In this document: in pieces, positions 25,109 through 35,201 of the stretch | Numbering within the stretch: position 1 is the first letter of the stretch | Layout of the letters: each line of letters opens with the position of its first letter | Assembly (NCBI RefSeq): GCF_009805585.1 | Contig: NZ_VHIN01000005.1 | Coordinates: 186,001 to 250,000, forward strand | Source of the DNA: Glutamicibacter sp. JC586 | Lineage (GTDB): Bacteria > Actinomycetota > Actinomycetes > Actinomycetales > Micrococcaceae | DNA: 64,000 bases | Reading direction: 5' to 3' | Translations under genes and position numbers: made by a program | The notes under the pieces: generated by a model | What the model was told of the DNA's origin: nothing | What the model saw: the letters and a program-made list of their open reading frames with translations, nothing else | Database searches by the model: none

Positions 25109-26617
25109 TTAGACGAACTTGGACTTTCGAAGATCAATACTCAGCAGGCCGTTCACGGTACGATAAACGCGCGCTCCTGCAAATACCAAATCTTTAACTT
25201 CGGATGGAACGCGGATGCGTCGAGTTTCAGCGTGGTCGAATTTCACATGTGCGTCAGTAATTGCGAGCGAAGCTGATGACAAGTCCGCGAAGGAAATTTG
25301 GGCGAGGTACTTTTCGCCGCCTAGATGCTTGACCGGAAACTCAAGCCGACGTTCGCTGTCACGTTCGTCTAGGTAGATGGCTCGTGGCGAAGGGCCGATC
25401 TTTGGTGCAACAAGATGCAATTCAAGCCGATCGCTCTTGTTAACGGACTTAACAAGCTCCGGTCGAACCGCAACTTGGTCATCCAACTTGGCTAGTCTCT
25501 TGAGCTCCTCATGGTCCCCGGCAATTATTGCCAACGACTTAGCCGCATCGTGGTCACTGAGCACTTCGTCGGTACGTTCGGCAAGGAATTCTTGAACATA
25601 CGGGCCGAATGCTGAGATCCACATCTTGGCGCGAGCATCGCGGTATTTCAAGAAACGCTCTCCCACGAAGAATTTCAAACCCTTGCGTTTGAACAATCCC
25701 GCGATCAAACGGCGACCCAACTCTGGATCGTCTACGGTGTTATTGCGTATGGTATTGCTGATGTGAGTCATGGATTCGACGTAACCCACTGGCTCAAAAG
25801 GCTGGGCGCTGATGTTGTTTCCGTCGCCGCGTTCACGAATGTAGTAGTACTCATAGTCTGCAAGGACGCTAACCCGTTTGGCGTGCAGGTAGCACCCTGC
25901 TAAGACCATGCCATCTTCAAGCCGGACCTTTTCTTCGGCAAAACGTAGATCATTGTCGAGGATCATTTGGCGACGGATGAGCTTCTGAGGCATCAGAGTG
26001 GCAAAGATCGATTCAAGCGGCACATCTACTTGAGTCGATGCGAAAAGCGACGTACGGATCACACGCCCGCCAACCGGCACCAACTTTGGAGCGAGTACGT
26101 CCACATCGTGTTTGAGCGCGAAGTCGCGCATACGTCGAAGAGCTTCGGTACCCAATGTATCGTCCGAATCAGCATAGAAAACGTATTCGCCTTTGGCCAT
26201 TGCGGTTCCCACATTGCGCGGCTTACCAGGCCATCCACTGTTTTCTTGATGAACAACGGTGAAGTTCGCATTACGTTTAGCGTAGACATCCAAGATTTCA
26301 CCACCGAAATCGGTAGATCCATCGTTGACCGCGATCACTTCGTACAGGCTCTTGTCCAGATCCTGCAGTTCAAGAGAATTCAGGAGCTCGGTCAGGTAGG
26401 GCATTGAGTTGTAGACAGGGATAACGACACTAACAAAAATGCCTTCAGGCTTGTTCAGCTCTGCACTTTCTACCCGCTCAGAACCTACTTCTTCCACCGC
26501 GGCTTTGTTGACACGATCAACAGGATCCTGCGGAGCTGGTTCTGCTTGCTCTAGAACCTTCGATTCCAAAGGTGTACTGCCACCAGTAGTTTTACTACGT
26601 TTTCTAAACAGCGCCAT
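25109..26617 (-). CDS. Family 2 glycosyltransferase, copy 1 of a pair
   Basis: A 502-residue GT-A glycosyltransferase. The N-terminal 55 residues are a charged linker. The catalytic domain starts at VSVVIPVYNSMPYL, has NDGSTDFGGE and the metal-binding DSDD (YVFYADSDDTLG), and runs to about residue 290. About 210 further residues form a C-terminal region that is alpha/beta and shared only with the paralogue at 26998. The start ATG follows TGGGAAA. The N-terminus MALF-R-RSK matches the paralogue. It probably adds sugars to a wall polymer, given TagF-type genes nearby; donor and acceptor are not known. Confidence 0.85.
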   Translation of the reverse strand: MALFRKRSKTTGGSTPLESKVLEQAEPAPQDPVDRVNKAAVEEVGSERVESAELNKPEGIFVSVVIPVYNSMPYLTELLNSLELQDLDKSLYEVIAVNDGSTDFGGEILDVYAKRNANFTVVHQENSGWPGKPRNVGTAMAKGEYVFYADSDDTLGTEALRRMRDFALKHDVDVLAPKLVPVGGRVIRTSLFASTQVDVPLESIFATLMPQKLIRRQMILDNDLRFAEEKVRLEDGMVLAGCYLHAKRVSVLADYEYYYIRERGDGNNISAQPFEPVGYVESMTHISNTIRNNTVDDPELGRRLIAGLFKRKGLKFFVGERFLKYRDARAKMWISAFGPYVQEFLAERTDEVLSDHDAAKSLAIIAGDHEELKRLAKLDDQVAVRPELVKSVNKSDRLELHLVAPKIGPSPRAIYLDERDSERRLEFPVKHLGGEKYLAQISFADLSSASLAITDAHVKFDHAETRRIRVPSEVKDLVFAGARVYRTVNGLLSIDLRKSKFV

Positions 26618-26997
26618 CAATTTCCCATTACTTAGAAGCCAGCCAGGCTCAGTGTATTTCTATGCTAATTATATACAGAATTACACAACTATCGACCTTG
26701 ACTCACAGTGTCGCATCCCCCATCTGATTAGTATGGTTACAATTTCATAACGCTGGTGGGACGGGTAGCGCCAAGAAGTTGATCTGCCGTTGAATAATAA
26801 TCGAAACTATCATAATCGACGTCAGAAAGACGTCAGAAACGAGAGTAACGAGTCAAAGAGTAAGACTTTGCCAGGCGCGAAATGGTTACACCGAAGACAC
26901 TAGTTCGTGCTCCGTACAACGCGGATGCCTCACTCCGAGAAACCGTGTCGTCGCAACAACAGAATCCGGCGAAATTCAAAATCATCGAACATGGCCA
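26618..26997. other. Intergenic stretch between the paired glycosyltransferase genes
   Basis: About 380 bases, AT-rich next to the downstream gene. It contains an 11-bp tandem repeat (26818-26839) and no convincing frame. The promoter of the gene at 26617 should be here. Confidence 0.4.
26818..26839. repeat. Tandem 11-bp repeat, two copies
   Basis: GACGTCAGAAA occurs twice head to tail. GACGTC is itself a palindrome, so it could be a paired binding site, but two copies may be chance. Confidence 0.35.
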
Positions 26998-28506
26998 TTA
27001 GGCCCTTCGTCGGTCCAGACTTAAGAACCCATTGCCGGTACCGTAAACACGGATTCCGCCCGCATCCCTCGTGCTCACCTTTTGGCCCAACTTAATTCTC
27101 TTTGTCGAAGCATCTGGGTACACAAGAAATATGTCTCCCAGGCGCGTCACCGAGCTCAATATGGCCTCGCGGATAAAACGCGCCGTCAAGATTGAGTCCA
27201 CGGTATCAATCGAAATCTCAGTTTCTAGTTGGGCCGCCGAGTCTCGATCCGTAACGCGTGCACTAACAGGTCGCGGGCCTTCGGCTGGGAATTCAACAGT
27301 GAGCTCAACTAACTCTTCAGTTACTTCGATGCGCACCGCTTCAGGGGGTCGCTGAGCTTCTACTTCTTGCTGCGCTAAGCGCTCCAGAGCGCTTAGATCG
27401 CAGTCAAGAATCGCACGGACACGCAATGCGTCTTGCTTATTAAAAGTTGCTTCAGGATCTGTGAGCCCAAACCGCTCAAGGAAGGTAGCGTGGCTCCGAA
27501 CCCATGAGGTTCGCTGTGCTTCATCCAAGCGCAAGAACCGCTGTCCCCTATAGAAGCTAAGCCCTTTTCGCTTGAACAGTCCCGCGATCTGCTTTCGGCC
27601 TACTTCAATGTCGTCGCCAGCATGAACTTTCACGGCCTGTGCGATCTTACTCAGCGATGAAACATATCCTGCAGGCTCAATTTGCTGAGTACTGATGTTT
27701 TGGCCATCCGAGCGACGGCGAATTTCATAGTAGTTATAGTCGGCCAGGATGCTGATCCGATTGGCGACGGAATAGGCTTCAACCATGACCATGCCGTCTT
27801 CTAACCGGACTTTTTCCTCGATGAAGCGTATGCCGTGAGCATCAAGAAGAGACTTGCGGACCATCTTCTGCGGAGACAACGTACGCAAGATGAAGTCGTA
27901 CGAAACATCTCGAATAGTGCGTTCAAATAGTTTCACCGGGGCACGGCGACCATCAATGCCAACCATTTTTGGGACAAGAACATCAACATCATGTTTTCGC
28001 GCGTAGGTTGTCATCCTGCGCAGGGCCTCGGGTCCGAGGCGGTCATCACCGTCTACGAAGAATACGTATTGACCTCGAGCTTTGGCCATACCAACATTGC
28101 GTGGTTTACCAGGCCAGCCACTATTGGCTTGGTGCACAACAAAGAAATTGGAATTGCGCTTCTCGTAAGCATCAAGTATGTCACCTCCAAAATCCGTGGA
28201 GCCATCGTCAACGGCGATGACTTCAAAAAGTGCCTTATCTAGGTCTTGCATCTCCAAAGAGTTCATCAACTCGGTCAGGTACGGCATGGAGTTATAGACG
28301 GGAATGACGACGCTGACAATGACGTCCTCTGGCCGCTCGTTTGTCCCTCCCGGATTTGACGCATCCGCAATCACGTTCGCCTCGTTGGGATCATCAGTCC
28401 TAGGCGCTGCATTGCTATCGTGCGCACGGTGTATGGGCATCGAAAACTGTTGCGAGCTAGGGACTTCATTGTCTTTGGTCTTACTGCGCAGTCTAAACAG
28501 GGCCAT
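26998..28506 (-). CDS. Family 2 glycosyltransferase, copy 2 of a pair
   Basis: A 502-residue paralogue of the 25109 gene. It has the same layout: charged linker to about residue 60, catalytic GT-A domain (VSVVIPVYNSMPYL, DDGSTDFGG, then FVDGDDRLG as the metal site), and a matching C-terminal region of about 200 residues. Blocks such as HQANSGWPGKPRNVG and KVRLEDGMVM are almost the same as in copy 1, while the linkers and the C-terminal ends differ. This fits an older tandem duplication. It is divergent from the alpha/beta-hydrolase-TPR gene at 28797. Confidence 0.85.
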   Translation of the reverse strand: MALFRLRSKTKDNEVPSSQQFSMPIHRAHDSNAAPRTDDPNEANVIADASNPGGTNERPEDVIVSVVIPVYNSMPYLTELMNSLEMQDLDKALFEVIAVDDGSTDFGGDILDAYEKRNSNFFVVHQANSGWPGKPRNVGMAKARGQYVFFVDGDDRLGPEALRRMTTYARKHDVDVLVPKMVGIDGRRAPVKLFERTIRDVSYDFILRTLSPQKMVRKSLLDAHGIRFIEEKVRLEDGMVMVEAYSVANRISILADYNYYEIRRRSDGQNISTQQIEPAGYVSSLSKIAQAVKVHAGDDIEVGRKQIAGLFKRKGLSFYRGQRFLRLDEAQRTSWVRSHATFLERFGLTDPEATFNKQDALRVRAILDCDLSALERLAQQEVEAQRPPEAVRIEVTEELVELTVEFPAEGPRPVSARVTDRDSAAQLETEISIDTVDSILTARFIREAILSSVTRLGDIFLVYPDASTKRIKLGQKVSTRDAGGIRVYGTGNGFLSLDRRRA

Positions 28507-28796
28507 CAGATTCTCAAGTATTTGGAACCGTTACAGGTTCGACGTATATCTACCTAAATTATAGGCTCGTCTGCCATGCGACAAATGTCAACAAAAGGAC
28601 GAATTTGGCATCTGAGTAGGCAGGTTACAAATCAATAACGATTCACACCGAATTTTCATCCAACAGCTAGAAGCAGATGCGTGTCTGCGGACGACAAATG
28701 CCGCCAATGCACCGGCTGCGGGATTCACCACTTGAAAACCCGTCACGCCTCCTTAATGAATTGATTGATCGAAACAAAGGTCGCTATTGTTTAGGC

Positions 28797-30404
28797 ATGC
28801 AAAAGAAATCCATTAAACACGTAGAACTATTTTCCGGACAAGACCTCTCACTCGATTACCATGACGGTGGTTTCCCCATATCAATCGTCACTTTTGAAGC
28901 TAGAAACAAATATATGGACGCGGTGATTCCAAGCGCATTCGAAGGCGGATACGGGCGAGGTATATTTGCGCAACTAGGTCTAAATGAATTTTTGGTTAAG
29001 CGCAGTAAAAATCATTGGTATCAGTCCGAAGAAATAGAAATTATTATTGACATCATCAAAGAACGTGCTAAAGGAACGACACTCGTGACTTATGGTGGAA
29101 GTATGGGTGGCATGGCCGCTATCAGCTTCGCTTCTAAGCTCGGCGCCGAGAAATTCATCGCGCTGTCCCCGTTGTACGATATTTCCACGGACGGCGAAGT
29201 GCCCGATGACCGTTGGGGCGACGAAAGCCATCTTTTCGACTTCAAATACAACTTCATTCGTTCAGGTGAATGCCGTGAAGCCCTGGGTTACGTTTTCTAC
29301 TGCCCGGATACTATCGACGTAGAGCACGCACGCTGCATAGAACGAATGACCAACGGAACGCTCGTACCATTGGAATACGGCGGACACCCAGTGTCCTTCT
29401 TCCTAAACGACACATATAAGCTCAAGCGACTGGTGAGCGAAATCGCTCACGGAGAATTCAACCTTGAGAATTTCTACCGAGTCGTCGAGGCCAACACAGA
29501 ATTGACCCACTATCCTCATGAGAAGCGGTCAGCTGTCCATGCACTCGCTGGGGATCTGATGGCAGCAATTGCCGACATGCACACTGCTGAGTCAATGAAT
29601 CCTAAGCTCGCCCGCCTACCATTCCGGCTAGGAGAGCTACTAATTAAGGCTGATCAACTGGAAGAAGCGAAACTTGCGTTTGAACGCGCGGTTGGTATTA
29701 CTCCATCCCACGCGCAAGCTCATGCTCGACTCAGTCGTATCCATGAAAAGCAGGGAAACCTCTCCGATGCTATTCGAGCGATCCGCCGAGCTGTTAGATA
29801 CGCACCAAACAACGCAGACGTTCATCGGCGTCTCGGAGAGTTGCTAATCAAAGCAGACCGGTGCCGAGAAGCAGAGCTCTCACTGAACAGCTCAATCAAA
29901 CACAACGGGGCGCATCCGGCAACACAGGTACATCTGAGTTATGCATTGGCCGGTCAAGAACGCTGGACCGAAGCAATCGCTGCCATGAACCAAGCCATCG
30001 CACTGGCGCCTCTGAAGCCCGAGTATTTTCTGCGCCTGGGCGAATGGCAACTCGCTGCCAAGTCTTTGGGTGACGCCGAACTGTCCATAAATCAAGCCAT
30101 AACCTTGGCGCCTGATAGGTCTCAATATCGAGTTCGGCTCAGCTACGTTTATGCAGCGCGGAAGGACTACGAACAGGCCGCCTTGGCCATGGAGCAGGCC
30201 AGTCGGTTAGCACCAGAAAGACCCGAAATCTTTTTGCGCTGGGGCGAATGCCTGATCAAATCCGGACTATTGATTGAAGCAGAGAGAGCAATGCAAGAAG
30301 CGGTTCGTTTGGCCCCGCAACAAGTGCGCACGCAGCAGCGTCTGGAAGCCGTGCGTATGTTGATCACCCGACGTGCAGCGATCAGCTCAGTAACTACCAG
30401 GTAG
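28797..30404 (+). CDS. Alpha/beta-hydrolase-like domain fused to TPR repeats
   Basis: About 535 residues from the ATG at 28797; the frame opens 120 bases earlier at 28677 and the true start is uncertain because no good ribosome site is seen. The N-terminal 230 residues look like an alpha/beta hydrolase, with TYGGSMGGMAA around Ser102 as the nucleophile elbow and GGHPVSFF as a possible His loop. From about 250 to the end lie seven or eight TPR units with the usual A-x-x-x-(A/L)-x-P spacing (for example AIALAPLKPEYFLRLGE). There is no signal peptide, so it acts in the cytoplasm. The 5' half is AT-richer than its neighbours. It could modify or sense an intermediate of the wall polymer. Confidence 0.65.
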   Translation: MQKKSIKHVELFSGQDLSLDYHDGGFPISIVTFEARNKYMDAVIPSAFEGGYGRGIFAQLGLNEFLVKRSKNHWYQSEEIEIIIDIIKERAKGTTLVTYGGSMGGMAAISFASKLGAEKFIALSPLYDISTDGEVPDDRWGDESHLFDFKYNFIRSGECREALGYVFYCPDTIDVEHARCIERMTNGTLVPLEYGGHPVSFFLNDTYKLKRLVSEIAHGEFNLENFYRVVEANTELTHYPHEKRSAVHALAGDLMAAIADMHTAESMNPKLARLPFRLGELLIKADQLEEAKLAFERAVGITPSHAQAHARLSRIHEKQGNLSDAIRAIRRAVRYAPNNADVHRRLGELLIKADRCREAELSLNSSIKHNGAHPATQVHLSYALAGQERWTEAIAAMNQAIALAPLKPEYFLRLGEWQLAAKSLGDAELSINQAITLAPDRSQYRVRLSYVYAARKDYEQAALAMEQASRLAPERPEIFLRWGECLIKSGLLIEAERAMQEAVRLAPQQVRTQQRLEAVRMLITRRAAISSVTTR

Positions 30405-30442
30405 CGGATTATCGCTGATGTCTGCCATCACGGTGCAGGTCG

Positions 30443-33400
30443 CTAGGCGCTACGGCTCGCGCTGTCTCGCTCCATCTTCTGGCCGATCACTGTGGTGACA
30501 CCATCACCTTGCATGGTCACACCATAAAGCGCGTCAGCAATCTCCATGGTCTTCTTCTGGTGGGTGATCACGATCAGCTGCGATGATTCGCGTAGCTCTT
30601 CAAAAATCGTGATCAATCGGCCCAGGTTCATATCGTCTAGCGCTGCTTCAACCTCGTCCATCACGTAGAACGGAGAAGGGCGTGCTTTGAAGATGGCAAC
30701 CAGCAGAGCCACCGCGGTCAGCGACCGCTCGCCGCCGGAGAGCAGGGAAAGTCGCTTGATCTTTTTACCTGCAGGACGGGCTTCCACCTCAATACCCGTG
30801 GTGAGCATATGCTCCGGATCGGTGAGCACAAGCTGACCTTCTCCCCCAGGGAAAAGTCGGTCAAAGATGCGTTTAAACTGAACAGCAGTGTCGTTATAGG
30901 CCTCGGTAAACACCAACTCCACATGTGCGTCTACATCTGCAATGATCTGTTCCAAGTCCCCACGGGATTTCTTGAGATCTTCAAGCTGACCAGAAAGGAA
31001 CTTGTGGCGCTCTTCCAAGGCGGCAAACTCTTCAAGAGCCAGCGGGTTAACTTTGCCTAGGGCAGCAAGATCACGCTCAGCCTTTTTCAAACGCTTCTCT
31101 TGCTCAACACGATCAAAGGGTTTTGTGCCCAATGGATTGCCATCTTCATCAACATTCTGACGAAGGGCTCCCCATTTATCATCATCGTCAATAGCTTCAG
31201 GAATTAGCTGATCTGGACCAAAATTAGCAATGAGATGATCGGGGGTGAAGCCCAGATCTTCAAGGGCTTTGGTTTCTAGGTTTTCGATACGCATCCGCAG
31301 TTCAGCACGCGCCATCTCATCCCTATGCACAGCGTCAGCCAGGCGAGCCAACTCCGCTGAGAGCTGTTCAGCCTCGGTACGCTGGCTGCCAAGCAACTGA
31401 TCAACTTCGGACTTCTTGGCTGATAGTTCTTCGCGTTCTTGCCCCGCCATGGAAACCGAGACTTCGATAAAGCGCAGTACCCGTTCAGCGGCCTTTTCGA
31501 TTCGAGCAGCATTAGTGGCCTGAGCCTGTCGCTGTTCTGCTCGGCGCGCAGCTACTTCACGGTGGTTTCGCTCAGCTGCCGCAGTTCGGCGCAAACCTTC
31601 AACGCGCGAACGCAAAGCTGTCACACGTTCTTCGCTACTACGTAATGCCAACCGTGCTTCGAGTTCCTGCTGGCGTGCCGCCGCAGCAGCATCAGCCAGG
31701 GCCGCGCGGGCCGCATCATCGATGGTATCTTCCTCTTGATCTGAGGAAGCCATTTCCATACGCTCAGTAATCTCTTCAAGAGACTCCTGCTCGATTTCAA
31801 GTTTTTCTCTTGAAGTATCAAGACGCTGAACAAGCTTCTGCTTATCAGCCTGCGCATTTCTTAACTTCTCGCCCAGACGTGCAAGGTACGAGCTGAGCTC
31901 ATCAATGGTCGTATCTGATTCGGCCAATGCACTTCGCGCGTCGTCTTGATCTTGCTGCGCGACAGACAGATTCGGGGAACGCTCAGCGATCCGCTCTTCG
32001 ACCTGTGCAAGTTCTTCTTGGCACTCCGCGAGCTCGGTTTCAGTCTGTTCCACCATGGCCTGCTGCGCAATAAGTGACGCGCCCGCGGCATCACCCACAG
32101 AACTTCGCACCGCTGACAAGGTGGTGCCGTCAAGGGTAGTGAGTTGTGCTGCCGGGTTCTCGGCGAGCGCCAGATGCCCTTGGCTCAGCTCCTCGATCAC
32201 GTAGTGTCCGGCAAACAGTTGGTCCAGCAGACTGCTGAGTTCCGTCGGTCCCGAGACAACTTCGCGAGCGCTAATGGCCGAGGTGACCTTGGGCGTTGTC
32301 TTTGGCACTACAGAATTTTGTGCGTGAAGGAAGACGGCGCTGGCGCTTTCGGAATGTAGTTGTTCTAGGAGTTCCTGCGCACGGTGCACGTCGATGGCCA
32401 CAAGTGCTTCTGCGTTATCGCGCAAGATGGCAGCGACGGCTTGCTCATAGCCGCTATTGACCGTAAGAAGTTCGCCAAGACGACCCAGTAGGGACTGCGA
32501 GGCTTCCTGCAATAGCCTGGAGGACTGATCATCGGCTTTGGTGTTCAGCTTCAGTGCTTCGAGTCTCGAACGCAGACCAGATACGCGAACGCTGAGTTCT
32601 CGTTCGCGCTGTGTATCGTGCTGCTGTGTTTCGGCTAGCTCAGAATACGTTTGATTAGCGATTTCATATGTCGCGTTTAGAGCTTCTTCGCCGGCCAGTT
32701 GTGTTTCCAAGTCAGCGCTGACTTCATCGTGGGAACGCTGATCCAGTTCGAGGTCCGTGTCAAAGGACTGCACGCTTTCTTCAAGGCGCACGATTTCTGC
32801 CCGAGTGACATCTACGCGGCTTCGAGCTGAAGCGACTTGAGAGGCCAGTCGAGACATGCCCTCGCGGCGGTCTGCGGCAGCACGGAGCATCGCGGCCATA
32901 CGCTGTTGTTCCGCACGGGATTCTTCTTCCGCAGCTTCTTTGGCTTCAACGGCTTCGGCGAGAATTTCGTGTCGGTCTTCTACGGCTTCTTCTAGCTCTT
33001 CGAGTTCTTCGCTGACCCGCTGGGCTTGAGCTTCTAAACGCTCTGGGTCTCGACTGGAATCAAAGTGTGTCTCATTGCTCTCAAGTAGCTTGCTGCGTTC
33101 GCGAGCTAGAGCGGCGAGTGAGCGGTAGCGTTCTGCCTGGGTGTTGAGTGCTACCCAAGTGTCTTGGATCTTCCCCAGCCGTGGCGTCACTTCTTCAAGC
33201 TGAGTATTCAGCTCGGTGATGTGCTTCTTGACGCGTTCAAGACGTGAAGAAGCTTCTTGCTGTTGAGCTTGAATCTGCGATTCGTCATCAATGTCTTGAG
33301 CGAGTTTATTATTCAGTGAGACTAGGTCATCTGCCAGCAGGCGCGATTTTGCATCTCGGACGTCGTGTTGAACGGTCTGTGCACGGCGGGCAATCTTTGC

Positions 33401-34024
33401 CTGACGTCCAAGTGGTGCCAGCTGACGCCGAACTTCAGCGTTGAGGTCTTCCAACCGATCAAGATTTCCCTGCATCGCCTGAAGCTTGCGCAGGGTCTTT
33501 TCTTTTCTGCGACGGTGCTTGAGCACACCTGCGGCTTCTTCAATGAAGCCACGGCGGTCTTCTGCAGTTGCGTGCAGAATTCTGTCTAGCTGCCCTTGCC
33601 CAACAATGACGTGCATCTCTCGTCCGAGACCTGAGTCGGAGAGTAGCTCTTGAATATCAAGTAGACGGCAGGAGTTTCCATTGATGGCATATTCTGAGCC
33701 ACCAGCACGGAAGAGTGTGCGCGAAATGGTAACTTCAGCGTAATCAATAGGTAGCTGGCCATCGGCATTGTCGATGGTCAGCGATACGTGGGCACGACCC
33801 AGGGGCGCACGCCCCGAGGTGCCGGCGAAGATAACGTCTTCCATTTTCCCGCCGCGCAGTGTCTTGGCACCTTGCTCCCCCATAACCCAAGCAAGCGCAT
33901 CAACAACGTTGGACTTGCCTGACCCGTTGGGGCCAACTACGGCAGTGACGCCTGGCTCAAAGTCAAAGGTTGTCGCCGACGCAAAAGACTTGAAGCCGCG
34001 AACGGTGAGAGTCTTTAGATGCAC
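30443..34024 (-). CDS. smc: Chromosome segregation protein SMC
   Basis: A 1193-residue SMC ATPase. The Walker A GPNGSGKS is at 31-38, followed by two long coiled-coil arms around a hinge at about 500-660. The C-terminal head has the ABC signature LSGGERSLTA at 1095-1104 and Walker B FYVMDE with Glu1124. The length and order match bacterial SMC, which works with ScpA and ScpB in compacting and separating chromosomes. ftsY would normally follow; here the next gene in that direction is the convergent hydrolase-TPR gene, 38 bases away, with no terminator visible between them. Confidence 0.97.
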   Translation of the reverse strand: MHLKTLTVRGFKSFASATTFDFEPGVTAVVGPNGSGKSNVVDALAWVMGEQGAKTLRGGKMEDVIFAGTSGRAPLGRAHVSLTIDNADGQLPIDYAEVTISRTLFRAGGSEYAINGNSCRLLDIQELLSDSGLGREMHVIVGQGQLDRILHATAEDRRGFIEEAAGVLKHRRRKEKTLRKLQAMQGNLDRLEDLNAEVRRQLAPLGRQAKIARRAQTVQHDVRDAKSRLLADDLVSLNNKLAQDIDDESQIQAQQQEASSRLERVKKHITELNTQLEEVTPRLGKIQDTWVALNTQAERYRSLAALARERSKLLESNETHFDSSRDPERLEAQAQRVSEELEELEEAVEDRHEILAEAVEAKEAAEEESRAEQQRMAAMLRAAADRREGMSRLASQVASARSRVDVTRAEIVRLEESVQSFDTDLELDQRSHDEVSADLETQLAGEEALNATYEIANQTYSELAETQQHDTQRERELSVRVSGLRSRLEALKLNTKADDQSSRLLQEASQSLLGRLGELLTVNSGYEQAVAAILRDNAEALVAIDVHRAQELLEQLHSESASAVFLHAQNSVVPKTTPKVTSAISAREVVSGPTELSSLLDQLFAGHYVIEELSQGHLALAENPAAQLTTLDGTTLSAVRSSVGDAAGASLIAQQAMVEQTETELAECQEELAQVEERIAERSPNLSVAQQDQDDARSALAESDTTIDELSSYLARLGEKLRNAQADKQKLVQRLDTSREKLEIEQESLEEITERMEMASSDQEEDTIDDAARAALADAAAAARQQELEARLALRSSEERVTALRSRVEGLRRTAAAERNHREVAARRAEQRQAQATNAARIEKAAERVLRFIEVSVSMAGQEREELSAKKSEVDQLLGSQRTEAEQLSAELARLADAVHRDEMARAELRMRIENLETKALEDLGFTPDHLIANFGPDQLIPEAIDDDDKWGALRQNVDEDGNPLGTKPFDRVEQEKRLKKAERDLAALGKVNPLALEEFAALEERHKFLSGQLEDLKKSRGDLEQIIADVDAHVELVFTEAYNDTAVQFKRIFDRLFPGGEGQLVLTDPEHMLTTGIEVEARPAGKKIKRLSLLSGGERSLTAVALLVAIFKARPSPFYVMDEVEAALDDMNLGRLITIFEELRESSQLIVITHQKKTMEIADALYGVTMQGDGVTTVIGQKMERDSASRSA

Positions 34025-34173
34025 GGTGCGAAGTTCCTAAGTTTGGCTCAGATGGTTATGGTTGGTTTGGGTAGTAACACTCGATCCTTCACGCAATTCT
34101 AGCGAAGCGTGCTTGGGTTTTTCTGATTCTGCTCGCAATATCAGTCAAGAAATATCGAGGGATAGATCATTCA

Positions 34174-34989
34174 ATGAGCATTCTGAGCCAGATCGAGCAG
34201 TGGCCATCCGAGAACGCAGTCTGCGTGGTGATTGATGGGCAGGGTTCGGTCGTTGACCAGCACGGTGATACCTCGCGTGTTTACGCTCTTGCCTCAGTGA
34301 CCAAACTACTTAGCGCCTACACCTTCCTCGTAGCCTTGGAAGAAGAAGCTATCAGTCTTGATGAGCCGGCCGGCCCCGAAGGTTCTACAGTGCACCACTT
34401 GCTGGCTCACACCGCAGGATATGACTTTGATTCGGAAACGATTCGTTATGCCGTGGGCACCAAACGAGGATACTCCAATACGGGTTTTGAGAAGCTTGCT
34501 GAGCATCTAGAAGCACAGACCGGAATCAGCATGGCTGACTACGCCAGAGAAGCTGTCTTTGAGCCGCTAGGAATGACTCAAACCGAGATTGCTGGCAGTT
34601 GCGCCAAGGACGGTAAATCGACCGCGGCAGACCTAGCCAAATTTGCTTCTGAACTTTTGAGCCCCACCATCGTTGCCAAAGAGACCTTGGATAACGCAAC
34701 TCACGTTCACTTCGAAAATTTGGCGGGCATCTTGCCTGGCTACGGTCGGCAGAATCCTAATGACTGGGGCCTAGGCTTTGAGATTCGATCCACCAAAAAC
34801 CCACATTGGACTGGCGCCAGTCACCCGGCCAGCACTTTCGGACATTTCGGTCAGTCCGGCACTTTCTTGTGGGTAGATCCCGAGCACCGTTTGGCTTGCG
34901 TGACCTTGACCGACAAGAACTTTGGTCAGTGGGCCGTTGATGCGTGGGCTCCGTTTAATGAGCAAGTACTTCGTTCACTTACTGCCTGA
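34174..34989 (+). CDS. Serine hydrolase of the beta-lactamase / penicillin-binding protein family
   Basis: A 271-residue protein with the three active-site motifs of the class C beta-lactamase/DD-peptidase fold: S41-V-T-K44, Y100-S-N102 and HFGQSG near 224-229 in place of KTG. No signal peptide or lipobox is seen, so it is probably cytoplasmic, which argues for an esterase or amidase role rather than antibiotic resistance. It is somewhat short for the family. The ATG follows GAGGGA by 10 bases. It sits alone between smc and mutM on the opposite strand. Confidence 0.8.
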   Translation: MSILSQIEQWPSENAVCVVIDGQGSVVDQHGDTSRVYALASVTKLLSAYTFLVALEEEAISLDEPAGPEGSTVHHLLAHTAGYDFDSETIRYAVGTKRGYSNTGFEKLAEHLEAQTGISMADYAREAVFEPLGMTQTEIAGSCAKDGKSTAADLAKFASELLSPTIVAKETLDNATHVHFENLAGILPGYGRQNPNDWGLGFEIRSTKNPHWTGASHPASTFGHFGQSGTFLWVDPEHRLACVTLTDKNFGQWAVDAWAPFNEQVLRSLTA

Positions 34990-35201
34990 TACGAGCGGCT
35001 GCTCTTTAACGACTCGTTGAGGGGCAGTCGCTAATACATTGCGCGGTCTCTTCCGTGCATGTCTTAGCCATAGGCGCGTTACGCATCGGGAGTGATGTCA
35101 CCATGTACTTGAAAAGTCATGTTCTCGGTTCGAGGCCTCCGAGATTCTCTATCTCGAACTCATTAACAGTTCACCCCTCGGGGTTTTAGCCGAAAATTTA
35201 T

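Noticed and set aside
34174-34989. Antibiotic-resistance beta-lactamase
   Set aside because: There is no signal peptide and the third motif is HFGQSG instead of KTG, so a general serine hydrolase is more likely.
35172-35190. Possible terminator CCCCTCGGGGTTTT after the serine hydrolase gene
   Set aside because: The stem would be 4-5 bp with a 2-base loop, too weak to call, and it lies about 180 bases from the gene.
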